Of a DNA stretch of 64,000 nucleotides, positions 28,663 through 36,497 are shown piece after piece. Both the position numbers and the translations under genes were made by a program. The DNA lies in assembly GCF_018476885.1 (NCBI RefSeq), contig NZ_JAHCVJ010000005.1:248001-312000 (forward strand), read 5' to 3'. This DNA comes from Geoanaerobacter pelophilus (lineage in GTDB: Bacteria; Desulfobacterota; Desulfuromonadia; Geobacterales; DSM-12255). The first letter of the stretch is position 1. Each line of letters opens with the position of its first letter. The notes under the pieces were generated by a model, which was not told where the DNA came from, ran no database searches, and saw nothing but the letters and a program-made list of their open reading frames with translations.

Positions 28663-29036
28663 TGAGCCGATTGCCTCAGATAATGGTCATCTCTTGTCGG
28701 TTCGGTTGGGGGTATCAGGGACCCCGGGATCAAATTGCTGCCGGGGTGCAGGCATGGGAACAAGTTGTCTGTTGTGGCAGCATCGAGCCAGAGGCGCTGC
28801 TTGAACCGCTTCGTATGGGAGTGGATGGCGTGCTGATTTTTGCCTGTACCAGGGGTGAGTGTCACTTTCAGGAGGGTGAATGGCAATGCCTGAAAAGGGT
28901 AACGCTGCTGCAGGCGCTGCTCGATGCCCACGGCATAGACCCGCGGCGCTTGACGATCCATTTCGGCAATGACCCTACAGGGGAGAGCATTGCCTCTCTG
29001 GTGCAGGAGTTCACCGAAAGGCTCAAAGCGCTATGA
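28659..29036 (+). CDS. MvhD-like hydrogenase delta subunit with altered cysteine set
   Basis: This 125-residue protein matches the MvhD/FrhD-like iron-sulfur subunit that connects Mvh hydrogenase to a heterodisulfide reductase flavoprotein. CCGSIEPEALLEPLRMGVDGVLI and FACTRGECHF correspond to the family's CSGR.EP and GGCH.GDCHY segments. The N-terminal CCNWC of the family is reduced to one Cys in SCRFGWGY, so the [2Fe-2S] site has fewer candidate ligands. It overlaps the flanking genes by 4 nt on both sides. It likely carries electrons between the hydrogenase pair and the FAD or AOR subunit. Confidence 0.85.
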   Translation: MMSRLPQIMVISCRFGWGYQGPRDQIAAGVQAWEQVVCCGSIEPEALLEPLRMGVDGVLIFACTRGECHFQEGEWQCLKRVTLLQALLDAHGIDPRRLTIHFGNDPTGESIASLVQEFTERLKAL

Positions 29037-30016
29037 ATGACCGGCCGAAAATTGCGATATACTGGCTCGGGGCGTGCGGCGGCTGTGATTCCTCCCTGAT
29101 CGACCTGGGCGAATCGCTTCTGGAACTGGCAGAGGCGGTCGAGATCGTTATCTGGCCTGTAGCCCTCGATTTCAAGCATGATCGGCTCGCTGCGTTGCCG
29201 GATAAGAGTCTGGCGCTTGCCATAATTTCGGGGTGCGTCAGAAACTCCGCCCACCGGGAGATGGCGGAACTGCTCCGTGCCAAATCGTGCGTGGTTCTGG
29301 CCTGTGGGGCATGCGCCTGTCTGGGGGGGATCCCCGGGCTGGCCAATCTCAGGCCGAAAGGCGAGATCATGGCCTGGGTTTACGGTGAAGCTCCGACGGT
29401 TGTCAACCCGGAAAGGATCAGGCCGGAACGTAACTGCGAAATGAATGGCGAACAGCTGGAGCTTCCTGAATTTTATGACCATGTCTACGCCCTGAACCAG
29501 GTCGTTGCAGTCGATTACTACCTTCCCGGCTGCCCGCCGCCGCTTGATTTGCTGCTTGGCGCGATCCAGGGGCTTCTCGGGAACCAGCCGCCGCCACCGG
29601 GGAGTATCCTCGCTTCCGCCAAGTCACTTTGTGATTCCTGTAGCCGCAACCGTACCAAGCCAGCACGGATGGAGCTCAAGACGGTCAGCCGTCCTCACGA
29701 AACAGTGGTCGAGCCCGAAGCCTGTTTTCTGGCTCATGGTGTTATCTGCCTCGGCCCGGTGACCCGCGATGGGTGCGGCGGGAGCTGCCTTAGCGTCAAT
29801 GCGCCATGCCGGGGGTGCTTCGGACCGGTGGCAGGGGTATGCGATAGCGGGGCGAGATTCCTGGCCTCATTGGCGTCGCTGCTGGCACCTGGCGACGAGG
29901 CGGAATTCCGGGCACTGGTCGAGGCGATTGCCGACCCGGCCGGCTATGCCTGCCGCTTTACCCAGCCAGTCTCGATCCTGGGGGCGCGGAAACTTGAAGC
30001 TGAGGACAAGCAATGA
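29033..30016 (+). CDS. Mvh-type [NiFe] hydrogenase small subunit
   Basis: This 327-residue protein is a cytosolic small subunit without a Tat signal. GACGGCDSSLIDL is the proximal Fe-S ligand region, with CGACACLGGIPG and a later PGCPPPLDLLLGAI. The C-terminal Cys-rich part (GCGGSCLSVNAPCRGCFGP) supplies further [4Fe-4S] ligands. The family relays electrons from the NiFe site to partner subunits. It is coupled by 4-nt overlaps to the delta-like and large subunits, and the lack of a signal peptide keeps the complex in the cytoplasm. Confidence 0.92.
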   Translation: MNDRPKIAIYWLGACGGCDSSLIDLGESLLELAEAVEIVIWPVALDFKHDRLAALPDKSLALAIISGCVRNSAHREMAELLRAKSCVVLACGACACLGGIPGLANLRPKGEIMAWVYGEAPTVVNPERIRPERNCEMNGEQLELPEFYDHVYALNQVVAVDYYLPGCPPPLDLLLGAIQGLLGNQPPPPGSILASAKSLCDSCSRNRTKPARMELKTVSRPHETVVEPEACFLAHGVICLGPVTRDGCGGSCLSVNAPCRGCFGPVAGVCDSGARFLASLASLLAPGDEAEFRALVEAIADPAGYACRFTQPVSILGARKLEAEDKQ

Positions 30017-31470
30017 GCCAACGGATCGTCATAGACCCGATTACCCGTCTGGAAGGGCATGGCCGGATCGAAATCTTCCTGGATCAGCAGGGAAATGTCA
30101 GCGATGCTTACTGGCAGGTGCTGGAGCTGCGAGGCTTCGAGCGGTTTTGCGTCGGCAGGCCGGTAGAGGAGATGACCCGCATTGCCCCGGTGATCTGTGG
30201 GATTTGCCCGTCGGCGCACCACATGGCTGCCTGCAAGGCGCTGGACCGGCTTTACAATGTTGCGCCGCCGCCAACCGCTCTTCTGGTCAGGGAGTTGGAG
30301 TATAATGCCTCTATTATAGACGATCATCTGCTGCACTTTTTCTTCCTGGCTTCGCCCGATTTCATTGTCGGGCCTGATGCCGACCCGGCAGAGCGGAACA
30401 TCTTCGGGGTCATGGAACGACTGGGAAAGGATTTCAGCAGGCGATTGCTTGATATCCGGAGGCAAAACCGCGATATCATCCGGTTGCTTTTCAGCAAGGC
30501 GCCGCACCCCGAGGGTGGTGTTCCGGGCGGCGTGCCACGGGGGATCAGGGAAGAAGAGCGACCATGGCTTGCGGCAACCGCCAATGCCAGCGTTGTCTTT
30601 GTCAAGGAGGCTCTGGAAATCTTCAGGGAGCGGGTGCTGGGCGACAACGTCTGCCGAGGGCTTATTGAAGACGACGCCTATGCTGTTAGCTGCTGTTCAA
30701 TGGCGCTGGTGGACGCCAGTGACCGGGTCTCCTTTTACGACGGCACGGTCAAGGTGGTCGGAGTTGACGGCAGCGAGGTCACCTGTTTTCCTGGTGATGA
30801 TTACGCCGATAAGATTGCCGAATGGGTTGCTCCGTGGACTACGGTTAAGCTGACCTATCTGAAGGAACAAGGCTGGCAAGGGCTAATCGAGGGGGCCGAT
30901 TCGTCGCTCTACCGGGTCGGGCCGTTGGCGCGAGTTACGGTGGCCGATGCCATGGCGACTCCGCTTGCCCAGGCCGAACTGGCAAGGTTTCGCAGCTTCT
31001 TCGGCAAGCAGCCGACCCACCAGATTCTGGCAAGCCACTGGGCCAGACTGATCTGCGCTCTGCAGGCAGCGGAACGGAATCGAGAGCTTGTTGCCGAGCC
31101 GTTGCTGACAGGCAATGAAACGCGCAATCTCGATCTGAACCTTACCGGCAGAGGGATCGGCTGTGTCGAGGCGCCGCGCGGCACCCTGTTTCATCACTAC
31201 GAGACCGATGATCAGGGCATTCTGACCATGGTTAACCTGATTGTGGCCACCCAGAACAACGCCGGACCGATATCGCTCGCCATCAAAAAAGCGGCCCGTA
31301 AATTCATCAAAGGGGGAGAGGTGCGTGAAGGTTTGCTGAACCGGGTGGAGATGGCATTCCGCGCCTTTGATCCCTGCCAGTCTTGCGCAACGCATGCCCT
31401 GCCCGGTGCGGGGCTTCGTATCAACATTCGCGATGTCAGCGGACGAATAGTTTCCCGGATCAACCAATAG
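30013..31470 (+). CDS. Mvh-type [NiFe] hydrogenase large subunit
   Basis: This 485-residue catalytic subunit starts with IDPITRLEGHGRIEIFLD. The nickel ligands are in place: Cys62 and Cys65 in ICGICPSAHH, and Cys455, Cys458 and His461 in DPCQSCATH. A 24-residue tail follows His461, of the kind removed by an endopeptidase during maturation in many NiFe hydrogenases; no maturation gene is in the window. The subunit belongs to the cytosolic group 3 (Mvh/Hox-like) and splits or forms H2. A small hairpin just after the stop (CACCT/AGGTG at 31471-31484) may end the operon. Confidence 0.94.
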   Translation: MSQRIVIDPITRLEGHGRIEIFLDQQGNVSDAYWQVLELRGFERFCVGRPVEEMTRIAPVICGICPSAHHMAACKALDRLYNVAPPPTALLVRELEYNASIIDDHLLHFFFLASPDFIVGPDADPAERNIFGVMERLGKDFSRRLLDIRRQNRDIIRLLFSKAPHPEGGVPGGVPRGIREEERPWLAATANASVVFVKEALEIFRERVLGDNVCRGLIEDDAYAVSCCSMALVDASDRVSFYDGTVKVVGVDGSEVTCFPGDDYADKIAEWVAPWTTVKLTYLKEQGWQGLIEGADSSLYRVGPLARVTVADAMATPLAQAELARFRSFFGKQPTHQILASHWARLICALQAAERNRELVAEPLLTGNETRNLDLNLTGRGIGCVEAPRGTLFHHYETDDQGILTMVNLIVATQNNAGPISLAIKKAARKFIKGGEVREGLLNRVEMAFRAFDPCQSCATHALPGAGLRINIRDVSGRIVSRINQ

Positions 31471-31524
31471 CACCTTATCAGGTGACGGCAGTCACTGCTT
31501 ATGTTTGGGAATCAGACGATATTG

Positions 31525-31540
31525 ATTTGCACAAGCAAAT
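31525..31540. promoter_or_regulatory. Inverted repeat ATTTGC-ACAA-GCAAAT before the riboswitch
   Basis: A perfect 6-bp inverted repeat lies 8 nt upstream of the riboswitch 5' strand, in the region where the promoter must lie. It could be an operator. I could not fix a convincing promoter here. Confidence 0.35.
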
Positions 31541-31548
31541 AGTATCTT

Positions 31549-31635
31549 CTGATAAACGATAATACTAAACCACCAGCGATGGTGGGACGGAAAGCCCAAG
31601 GGTCTCTCGCAGACAGCCGGGTACCGAAATATCAG
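31549..31635 (+). ncRNA. GEMM-I riboswitch aptamer, predicted cyclic AMP-GMP (GEMM-Ib) type
   Basis: The conserved core matches GEMM-I: CTAAACC, then a hairpin CCACCA-GCGA-TGGTGG (31570-31585, GNRA loop), then GGGACGGAAAGCC and later GCCGGGTACCG. The ends pair as CTGATA (31549-31554) with TATCAG (31630-31635), forming P1. Counting back from AAACC, the base that should contact the ligand's first purine (position 20 in the V. cholerae Vc2 aptamer) is A at 31564. Known c-di-GMP riboswitches have G there, and Geobacter riboswitches that recognise 3',3'-cGAMP have A. Ligand assignment is inference from that one base. Confidence 0.85.
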
Positions 31636-31665
31636 ACTCTGATCTCTCGGTGCGCGGTTTTTTTT
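31617..31665 (+). terminator. Riboswitch expression-platform terminator
   Basis: Arms 31617-31627 and 31647-31657 pair over 11 positions with one mismatch and one G-T pair, followed by eight T (31658-31665). The 5' arm is the 3' part of the aptamer (CCGGGTACCGA), so terminator and aptamer exclude each other. Ligand binding should therefore permit read-through (an ON switch). Confidence 0.8.
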
Positions 31666-31707
31666 ATTTTTGGGTATTTTCGGGTGGCATCAAAACAGGA
31701 GATATGT

Positions 31708-33453
31708 ATGGAATTCATATTTGAACCCTCACTTAATTTTCTGGCCGTAAAAGAACCATCACTCTATGAACTGTTCCAGTCATCCAAGCCGGCAGTGCCT
31801 GCTGATGCGCAGATCGCAGAAAGCGCGGTCGAAGCATATATCTGCTCAGAAAAAGAAAACAGTTCGCTGAAGGTTTACTTGGCATTCTGGGAAATCTCCC
31901 GAAAAACCACCCGCATCTACACACCAAAAGCTCAGCCGTGCGGCAACAATGAGTACCAGGATTGCCTCGATGCCGCGCGAAAGTATCTGACTGACCTCGG
32001 TTTTGCCATGGAGCAAGTCAATCTCAACTACAGCACGGCAATGCGCCAGGTCATCTGGGGTGCAATCAAGATATTCAAGGCTCCAAAATCATATGCCCAT
32101 GCCGAAGCCAAAAAGAAGGGGCATGAATCTCCTCCCCCTGCCAGGCAGGTAATTCAACCGGAGCCAATTGTCGTGCCACCGGTTGTCCAGCCAGCAGTTG
32201 CCGGGTCTGAGACCGATCAGGCAGTCAAACAGCTTAGCGCAGAGCTGCAAGATGTCCGATCATTACTGTCGGCAAGGGAGCTTGAAGCGGCAATCGCGGC
32301 CGAGCAGTTGATACAGGCAAACAATACATTGATTGCAGCCGAGCTTCGTTATTCAGACCAGATTCAGGATTTGGAAAAAGAGCGTGATACCTTGTCCGGG
32401 GAATTGGACGCTCTGAAAAAGCAGATGCCGGAGCTTGATGCAAGGCTTGTTGATGCCCAGGCAAAAAATGACGAAACCAAGCTGGAGTTTGAGCGGTTAC
32501 TTGCCATTGAAAAAGGACTCAAGGCAGATGCTGAAAATGAACTGCAACTGCTCAGCCAGGAGAAGGACCAGATAGAACGGGTTGCCACAGCAGCCCTTAA
32601 CTCGGCACGGGGAGAGCGCAAGGAATTACTGGAGAAGGTAGATTCGCTGGAGTTGGAGAATCGGCGGCTTAAGAAAGAGCTTGAGACGCAGCTAGCTGAA
32701 CTGCATATGTCTGAGGAAAAGGCCAAGGCAGAAGTGCTGACCCTGAAAAAAGAGCTGGTGCTGAGGAAAAGAGTACATGTTCGTGAACTGGCCGGCTTGC
32801 GGGGAGAGTTGCGGAAGCTCATCGAAGAGCAGGCTGCCCTGGAAACCGGGTGCCAGATGATCGAAGCGTTTGCTGCGGCGAATGAGGCGCCGGTTTTTAC
32901 AGAGGCCTCAACCACTATCGCTGTCGAGCCCCCTGTTATTGATGATCTGATGCCGGAACCGTTTGCTGGTGAAGAAAAGGATGATCAGGGCAAGCCGCCT
33001 GTGCTGGAATCCCTTGCGTCAGATCCCACGGAGCCTTCACCGTTTCAGGTGCCGGAAGACACCGGGCATGCTGTGACGGAATTCATGCTCGACAGCCAGC
33101 TGACAATTGTCCCCTGTGCTGCCCCGGAAGATCTGGTGGCGTTGTATGAGTCGTCAAATAAGGTTCAGACGGCTCTGGATGGGTTCAAAACCCAAAAAAG
33201 CGGCGGCTATATCTGCGCAGTCAATCGCAATGGTAATCCGGAGATATTTCTGCTCTGGGAGATGCTGGAAAGCAATCAGGCTGTCTTGTATACCCCCCGC
33301 AGCCAGCCGAAAGATGAACACAGTTTTCAGCAAATACTGCAGGACGCCCTGTTCTATTTCGATAGTGTCGGTTTTATGATGTCCCCTGTGGACCTGAGCG
33401 TGCCGGTAAACAGATCAAATGCCATCAGCAAGATCCAGTTGCCGCAGCATTAG
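31708..33453 (+). CDS. Unknown coiled-coil protein with the same domain at both ends, under riboswitch control
   Basis: The start is ATG 31708 with AGGAGA upstream; the frame is open further but runs through the riboswitch. The 581-residue protein has no signal peptide or membrane helix. A domain at residues about 43-117 (YIC, YLAFWE, YTPKAQP, LDAARKYLTDLGFAM) recurs at about 498-574 (YIC, FLLWEM, YTPRSQP, LQDALFYFDSVGFMM). Between them lie a Pro/Val linker, a long coiled coil (about 165-395) and an acidic Pro-rich linker. I do not recognise the repeated domain. The shape, two equal heads on a rod, suggests a bridging or scaffold role; this is inference. It ends 2 nt from the convergent Uup-like gene. 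Confidence 0.85.
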   Translation: MEFIFEPSLNFLAVKEPSLYELFQSSKPAVPADAQIAESAVEAYICSEKENSSLKVYLAFWEISRKTTRIYTPKAQPCGNNEYQDCLDAARKYLTDLGFAMEQVNLNYSTAMRQVIWGAIKIFKAPKSYAHAEAKKKGHESPPPARQVIQPEPIVVPPVVQPAVAGSETDQAVKQLSAELQDVRSLLSARELEAAIAAEQLIQANNTLIAAELRYSDQIQDLEKERDTLSGELDALKKQMPELDARLVDAQAKNDETKLEFERLLAIEKGLKADAENELQLLSQEKDQIERVATAALNSARGERKELLEKVDSLELENRRLKKELETQLAELHMSEEKAKAEVLTLKKELVLRKRVHVRELAGLRGELRKLIEEQAALETGCQMIEAFAAANEAPVFTEASTTIAVEPPVIDDLMPEPFAGEEKDDQGKPPVLESLASDPTEPSPFQVPEDTGHAVTEFMLDSQLTIVPCAAPEDLVALYESSNKVQTALDGFKTQKSGGYICAVNRNGNPEIFLLWEMLESNQAVLYTPRSQPKDEHSFQQILQDALFYFDSVGFMMSPVDLSVPVNRSNAISKIQLPQH

Positions 33454-33455
33454 CT

Positions 33456-35345
33456 TTATCCTTTCACCGCTTCGAGTTCTTCCCAGCGGACCAGCAGTTT
33501 TTCAAGCTCCGCCTCAATCTCGGCCAGCCTGGAATTGATGGCAACCACCTCGCCGCCGGCGCTCTTGTAAAATTCCGGATCGGAAAGCCTGCTGTGGAGT
33601 GCCTCCTGCTCCTGTTCCAGAGAGGCTATCAGTTCCGGCAACGCCTCAAGTTCCCGTTCTTCCTTGAAGGTCAGTTTCCGGGGACGCTCCTGCTGGGGCT
33701 TCACTTTTGTCTGCACCGGTTTTGCCGCCACAATGGCCTGACTGGTTTCGGTAGTCGCCTGCCTAAGCCAATCGTCATAGCCGCCGACAAACTCCCGAAC
33801 CTCACCGTTGCCTGTCAGCACAATTGTTCCTGCCACCACATTGTTGAGAAATTCCCGATCATGGCTTACCAGCAGCAAGGTACCGGAGTATTCCATCAAT
33901 AGCTCTTCCAGCAGGTCCAGAGTTTCAGCGTCAAGGTCGTTGGTCGGTTCGTCCATGACCAGGAGATTGGACGGCTTGGTAAAGAGCTTTGCCAGCAGCA
34001 GGCGGTTCCGCTCTCCGCCTGACAGGATCCTGACCGGGGTCCGGGCGCGTTCCGGGGTAAAGAGGAAGTCCTGTAGGTAGCCGATGACATGCCGCTGCCG
34101 TCCGTTGACGGTTATGGTGTCGTTTCCCTCCCCCACGTTTTCCTGGACCGTCTTGTCGAGGTCGAGTTGCTCCCGCAGCTGGTCGAAATAGAGCACCTCC
34201 CGCCGGGTGCCGAGCTTGATGGTGCCGCTGTCCGGTTGCAGGTCACCGAGAAGCAGCCGGAGCAGGGTGGTTTTGCCCGAGCCGTTCGGCCCGATGATGC
34301 CGATCTTGTCGCCGCGCATGATGCTGGTCGAGAAGCCTCTGACAATGGGCGTTTCGCCGAAGGAGAAAGAGACCTCCTCCAGTTCGGCAACCATGGCACC
34401 GGAACGGTCCGCATCCTGGAGCTGGATCTTGGCGGTGCCGATGCGCTCCCTTCGCTGGCGTCGTTCCTCACGCAGCCCTTTGAGCGCTCGTACCCGCCCT
34501 TCGTTCCTGGTGCGGCGTGCCTTGATCCCCTGGCGGATCCAGGCCTCTTCCTGGGCCAGCTTTTTGTCGAACAGTGCCTGGCGGGTCACTTCTGCTTCAA
34601 GCAGCGCCTCACGCCGTTCCACGAACTGATCGTAACCGCAGTCAAAGGAGTAAATCCTGCCGCGGTCGATCTCGGCCACGCGGTTGGCAAGCCTGCGGGC
34701 AAAGGCCCGGTCATGGGTGACAAAGAGGATCGCCATTGCGCTTTTGACCAGAAAATCCTCCAGCCAGAGGATAGTATCTATGTCGAGATGGTTGGTCGGC
34801 TCGTCCAGCAGCAGGATATCAGGGGCTGCGACCAGTGCCTGCGCAAGCAGGACCCGTCGCTTGGTGCCGCCGGACAGGGACGAAAACTCGGCATCAGCCT
34901 CCAGGGAAAGCCGGTTAAGGATCCGCTCAACCTCCTGGTGCAGCTGCCAGCCGCCGCAGCTCTCCAGCTCGTGTTGCAGTTCGGTAAGTTCTTCCAGCAG
35001 TTCCGCACTCCCTTTAACGGCAAGCTCGTGGGCAACCCGGTGGTACTCAGCCAGCAGGGCGGTGGTATTGCCGATGCCGGAAGCGACTACGTCGAACACC
35101 GAACCTGCTACCTCTCTCGGCACTTCCTGAGAAACCAGGGCGACCCTCAGCCCCTGCTTTTTGTGGATATCACCGGATTCGGGGGGGATCTCGCCATTGA
35201 TCAGCTTCAACAGGGTTGACTTGCCGGTACCGTTGCGGCCGAGCAGGCAGAGCCGGTCTCCTGGCTCGATCTGGAGGCTGATCCCGGCAAAAATCGGCGG
35301 ACCGCCGAAGGCAAGGGTTATATCGCGAAGGGTTATCAGTGACAC
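33456..35345 (-). CDS. uup: ABC-F family ATPase, Uup-like
   Basis: The start is GTG (complement of 35343-35345), giving VSLITLRDITLAF with GGGAG 5 nt upstream. Readings reaching 35624 would run through the neighbouring YdcF gene in another frame. The 629-residue protein has two ATPase domains (GRNGTGKST and GPNGSGKTT, signature LSGGTKRRV and LSGGERNRL, Walker B LLDEPTNHLD and VMDEPTNDLD) joined by a basic linker. A C-terminal coiled coil (about 560-629) is typical of Uup. It has no membrane part. ABC-F proteins act on ribosomes or, for Uup, on DNA branch intermediates. Confidence 0.93.
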   Translation of the reverse strand: MSLITLRDITLAFGGPPIFAGISLQIEPGDRLCLLGRNGTGKSTLLKLINGEIPPESGDIHKKQGLRVALVSQEVPREVAGSVFDVVASGIGNTTALLAEYHRVAHELAVKGSAELLEELTELQHELESCGGWQLHQEVERILNRLSLEADAEFSSLSGGTKRRVLLAQALVAAPDILLLDEPTNHLDIDTILWLEDFLVKSAMAILFVTHDRAFARRLANRVAEIDRGRIYSFDCGYDQFVERREALLEAEVTRQALFDKKLAQEEAWIRQGIKARRTRNEGRVRALKGLREERRQRRERIGTAKIQLQDADRSGAMVAELEEVSFSFGETPIVRGFSTSIMRGDKIGIIGPNGSGKTTLLRLLLGDLQPDSGTIKLGTRREVLYFDQLREQLDLDKTVQENVGEGNDTITVNGRQRHVIGYLQDFLFTPERARTPVRILSGGERNRLLLAKLFTKPSNLLVMDEPTNDLDAETLDLLEELLMEYSGTLLLVSHDREFLNNVVAGTIVLTGNGEVREFVGGYDDWLRQATTETSQAIVAAKPVQTKVKPQQERPRKLTFKEERELEALPELIASLEQEQEALHSRLSDPEFYKSAGGEVVAINSRLAEIEAELEKLLVRWEELEAVKG

Positions 35346-35371
35346 CGGTACTCCCTGATGGCTATGGGATG

Positions 35372-36127
35372 TTATTTTTGCAGCTTGTAGAACAGCAGGC
35401 CGAGTTGTTCCCGCAATGCCGTGGCAGAGCAATGAAAAGCGCCTGCTGAAGGGAGAAAGTCGGCCCAGATCGATGCTTGCCCGCTGCCTGATGAAAACTG
35501 GGCCGGCAGCGGTAGCGGTTTGACTCCTGCTGTACGGAAAGCCGCCAGCGAACGCTTCATATGGTAGGCGGATGTGACCAGGATCGGCCTGTGGAAGCCA
35601 CGCGCATCGATGATCTCGCGGCAATATCTGGCATTCTCCATAGTGTCGCGGCTTTTGGCTTCTTCGATCACCTGTTGTGCCGGCACGCCTAGATCGACCA
35701 GTATCCTGCGGATGACCGGCGCTTCAGGCGACCTGCCGGAAAAGACCGCACCGCCGGAGATGACGATCGGCACCTGCAGCATTTTTTGCGCCCGGACCGC
35801 CGTGATAATTCTTCCTGCCATGTCGTTCGTTGGCGTGCCTTTACCAGTGAGGTCGGCAACGTCCTGGTGGATACCGCCGCCAAGCAGCAAAATCACATCA
35901 CCCTGTAATTTGCCAGGTATGGTCAGCCCCTGCTCCAGCGCGGACATGAGTTTTGCCGCGGTCGGTCCGATGGAGAGCATCCAGAGCGTTGCCCCGATCA
36001 GGAATATCGCAAATGCCTTACCCCGGCTGCGCTTGCGCCAGCAGTTGATCGCCACGGCAAAAAGCAGCAGTACCAAAAAACCGGGCGGCAGCAGAAAGGA
36101 AGCAATGATCTTTTTCAGGATGAGCAT
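35372..36127 (-). CDS. YdcF/ElyC-family (DUF218) membrane protein
   Basis: This 251-residue protein has two N-terminal membrane helices (about residues 10-28 and 38-58) and a DUF218 domain outside: DVILLLGGGIHQD, IVISGGAVF, EAKSRDTMENARY and ILVTSAYHMKRS. ElyC in E. coli affects envelope polysaccharide and peptidoglycan balance; the biochemical role of the family is not settled. The gene begins directly after the stop of the SUI1-like gene and is followed 26 nt later by uup, all on the minus strand, so a shared transcript is likely. Confidence 0.9.
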   Translation of the reverse strand: MLILKKIIASFLLPPGFLVLLLFAVAINCWRKRSRGKAFAIFLIGATLWMLSIGPTAAKLMSALEQGLTIPGKLQGDVILLLGGGIHQDVADLTGKGTPTNDMAGRIITAVRAQKMLQVPIVISGGAVFSGRSPEAPVIRRILVDLGVPAQQVIEEAKSRDTMENARYCREIIDARGFHRPILVTSAYHMKRSLAAFRTAGVKPLPLPAQFSSGSGQASIWADFLPSAGAFHCSATALREQLGLLFYKLQK

Positions 36128-36493
36128 TTACCCTCCGGCTCGCTTCACCTTGAACCCCCGGTTGGTGAGTTCAGCAACGACCAGATCGCAATGGTCTCCC
36201 TGGATCTCGATAACGCCGTCTTTCAGGGTACCGCCGCTGCCGCAGCGCTTTTTAAGGTCGCCGGCCAGCGTTTTCAGCTCCTCGCCTTTCACTGCTACCC
36301 CGGTGACCACTGTTACTGTCTTGCCACCGCGTCCCTTGGTTTCCCGGCGCACCCTGGCGATGCCGTCACCCGCCGGTGTCTGGCCCCCTTTCCTGCAGAT
36401 GCAGGAGGCCATGCCTTTGCCACATTTCGGGCAGATGCGCCCGGTTTCCGATGACCACACCAAAGGTCTGTCCGGATCGTGTCCTTTTCTCAT
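36128..36493 (-). CDS. yciH: SUI1/eIF1-like translation factor (YciH family)
   Basis: The ATG complementary to 36491-36493 gives 121 residues starting MRKGHDPDRPLVWSSETG. The zinc-ribbon-like CPKCGKGMASCIC near residues 20-35 is followed by the SUI1 fold (GKTVTVVTGV, LKKRCGSGGTLKDGVIEIQGDH), with the typical C-terminal LTNRGFKVKRAGG. Bacterial YciH can influence start-codon fidelity in vitro; its in vivo role is unclear. It lies 4 nt after the U32 peptidase stop. An in-frame extension to 36613 overlaps that gene and is rejected. Confidence 0.93.
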   Translation of the reverse strand: MRKGHDPDRPLVWSSETGRICPKCGKGMASCICRKGGQTPAGDGIARVRRETKGRGGKTVTVVTGVAVKGEELKTLAGDLKKRCGSGGTLKDGVIEIQGDHCDLVVAELTNRGFKVKRAGG

Positions 36494-36497
36494 CTGA

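Noticed and set aside
31579-31707. In-frame N-terminal extension of the coiled-coil protein
   Set aside because: It runs through the riboswitch aptamer and terminator; ATG 31708 has a good ribosome-binding site.
34089-35219. Long plus-strand open frame of 376 codons
   Set aside because: It is antisense to the ABC-F gene, has no recognisable domain, and results from GC-rich codon structure.
35346-35624. N-terminal extension of the Uup-like protein
   Set aside because: It overlaps the YdcF gene in another frame, and GTG at 35345 has GGGAG and begins at the conserved ABC-F start.
35574-36497. Plus-strand open frame of 307 codons
   Set aside because: It is antisense to the YdcF and SUI1 genes and has a biased, low-complexity composition.
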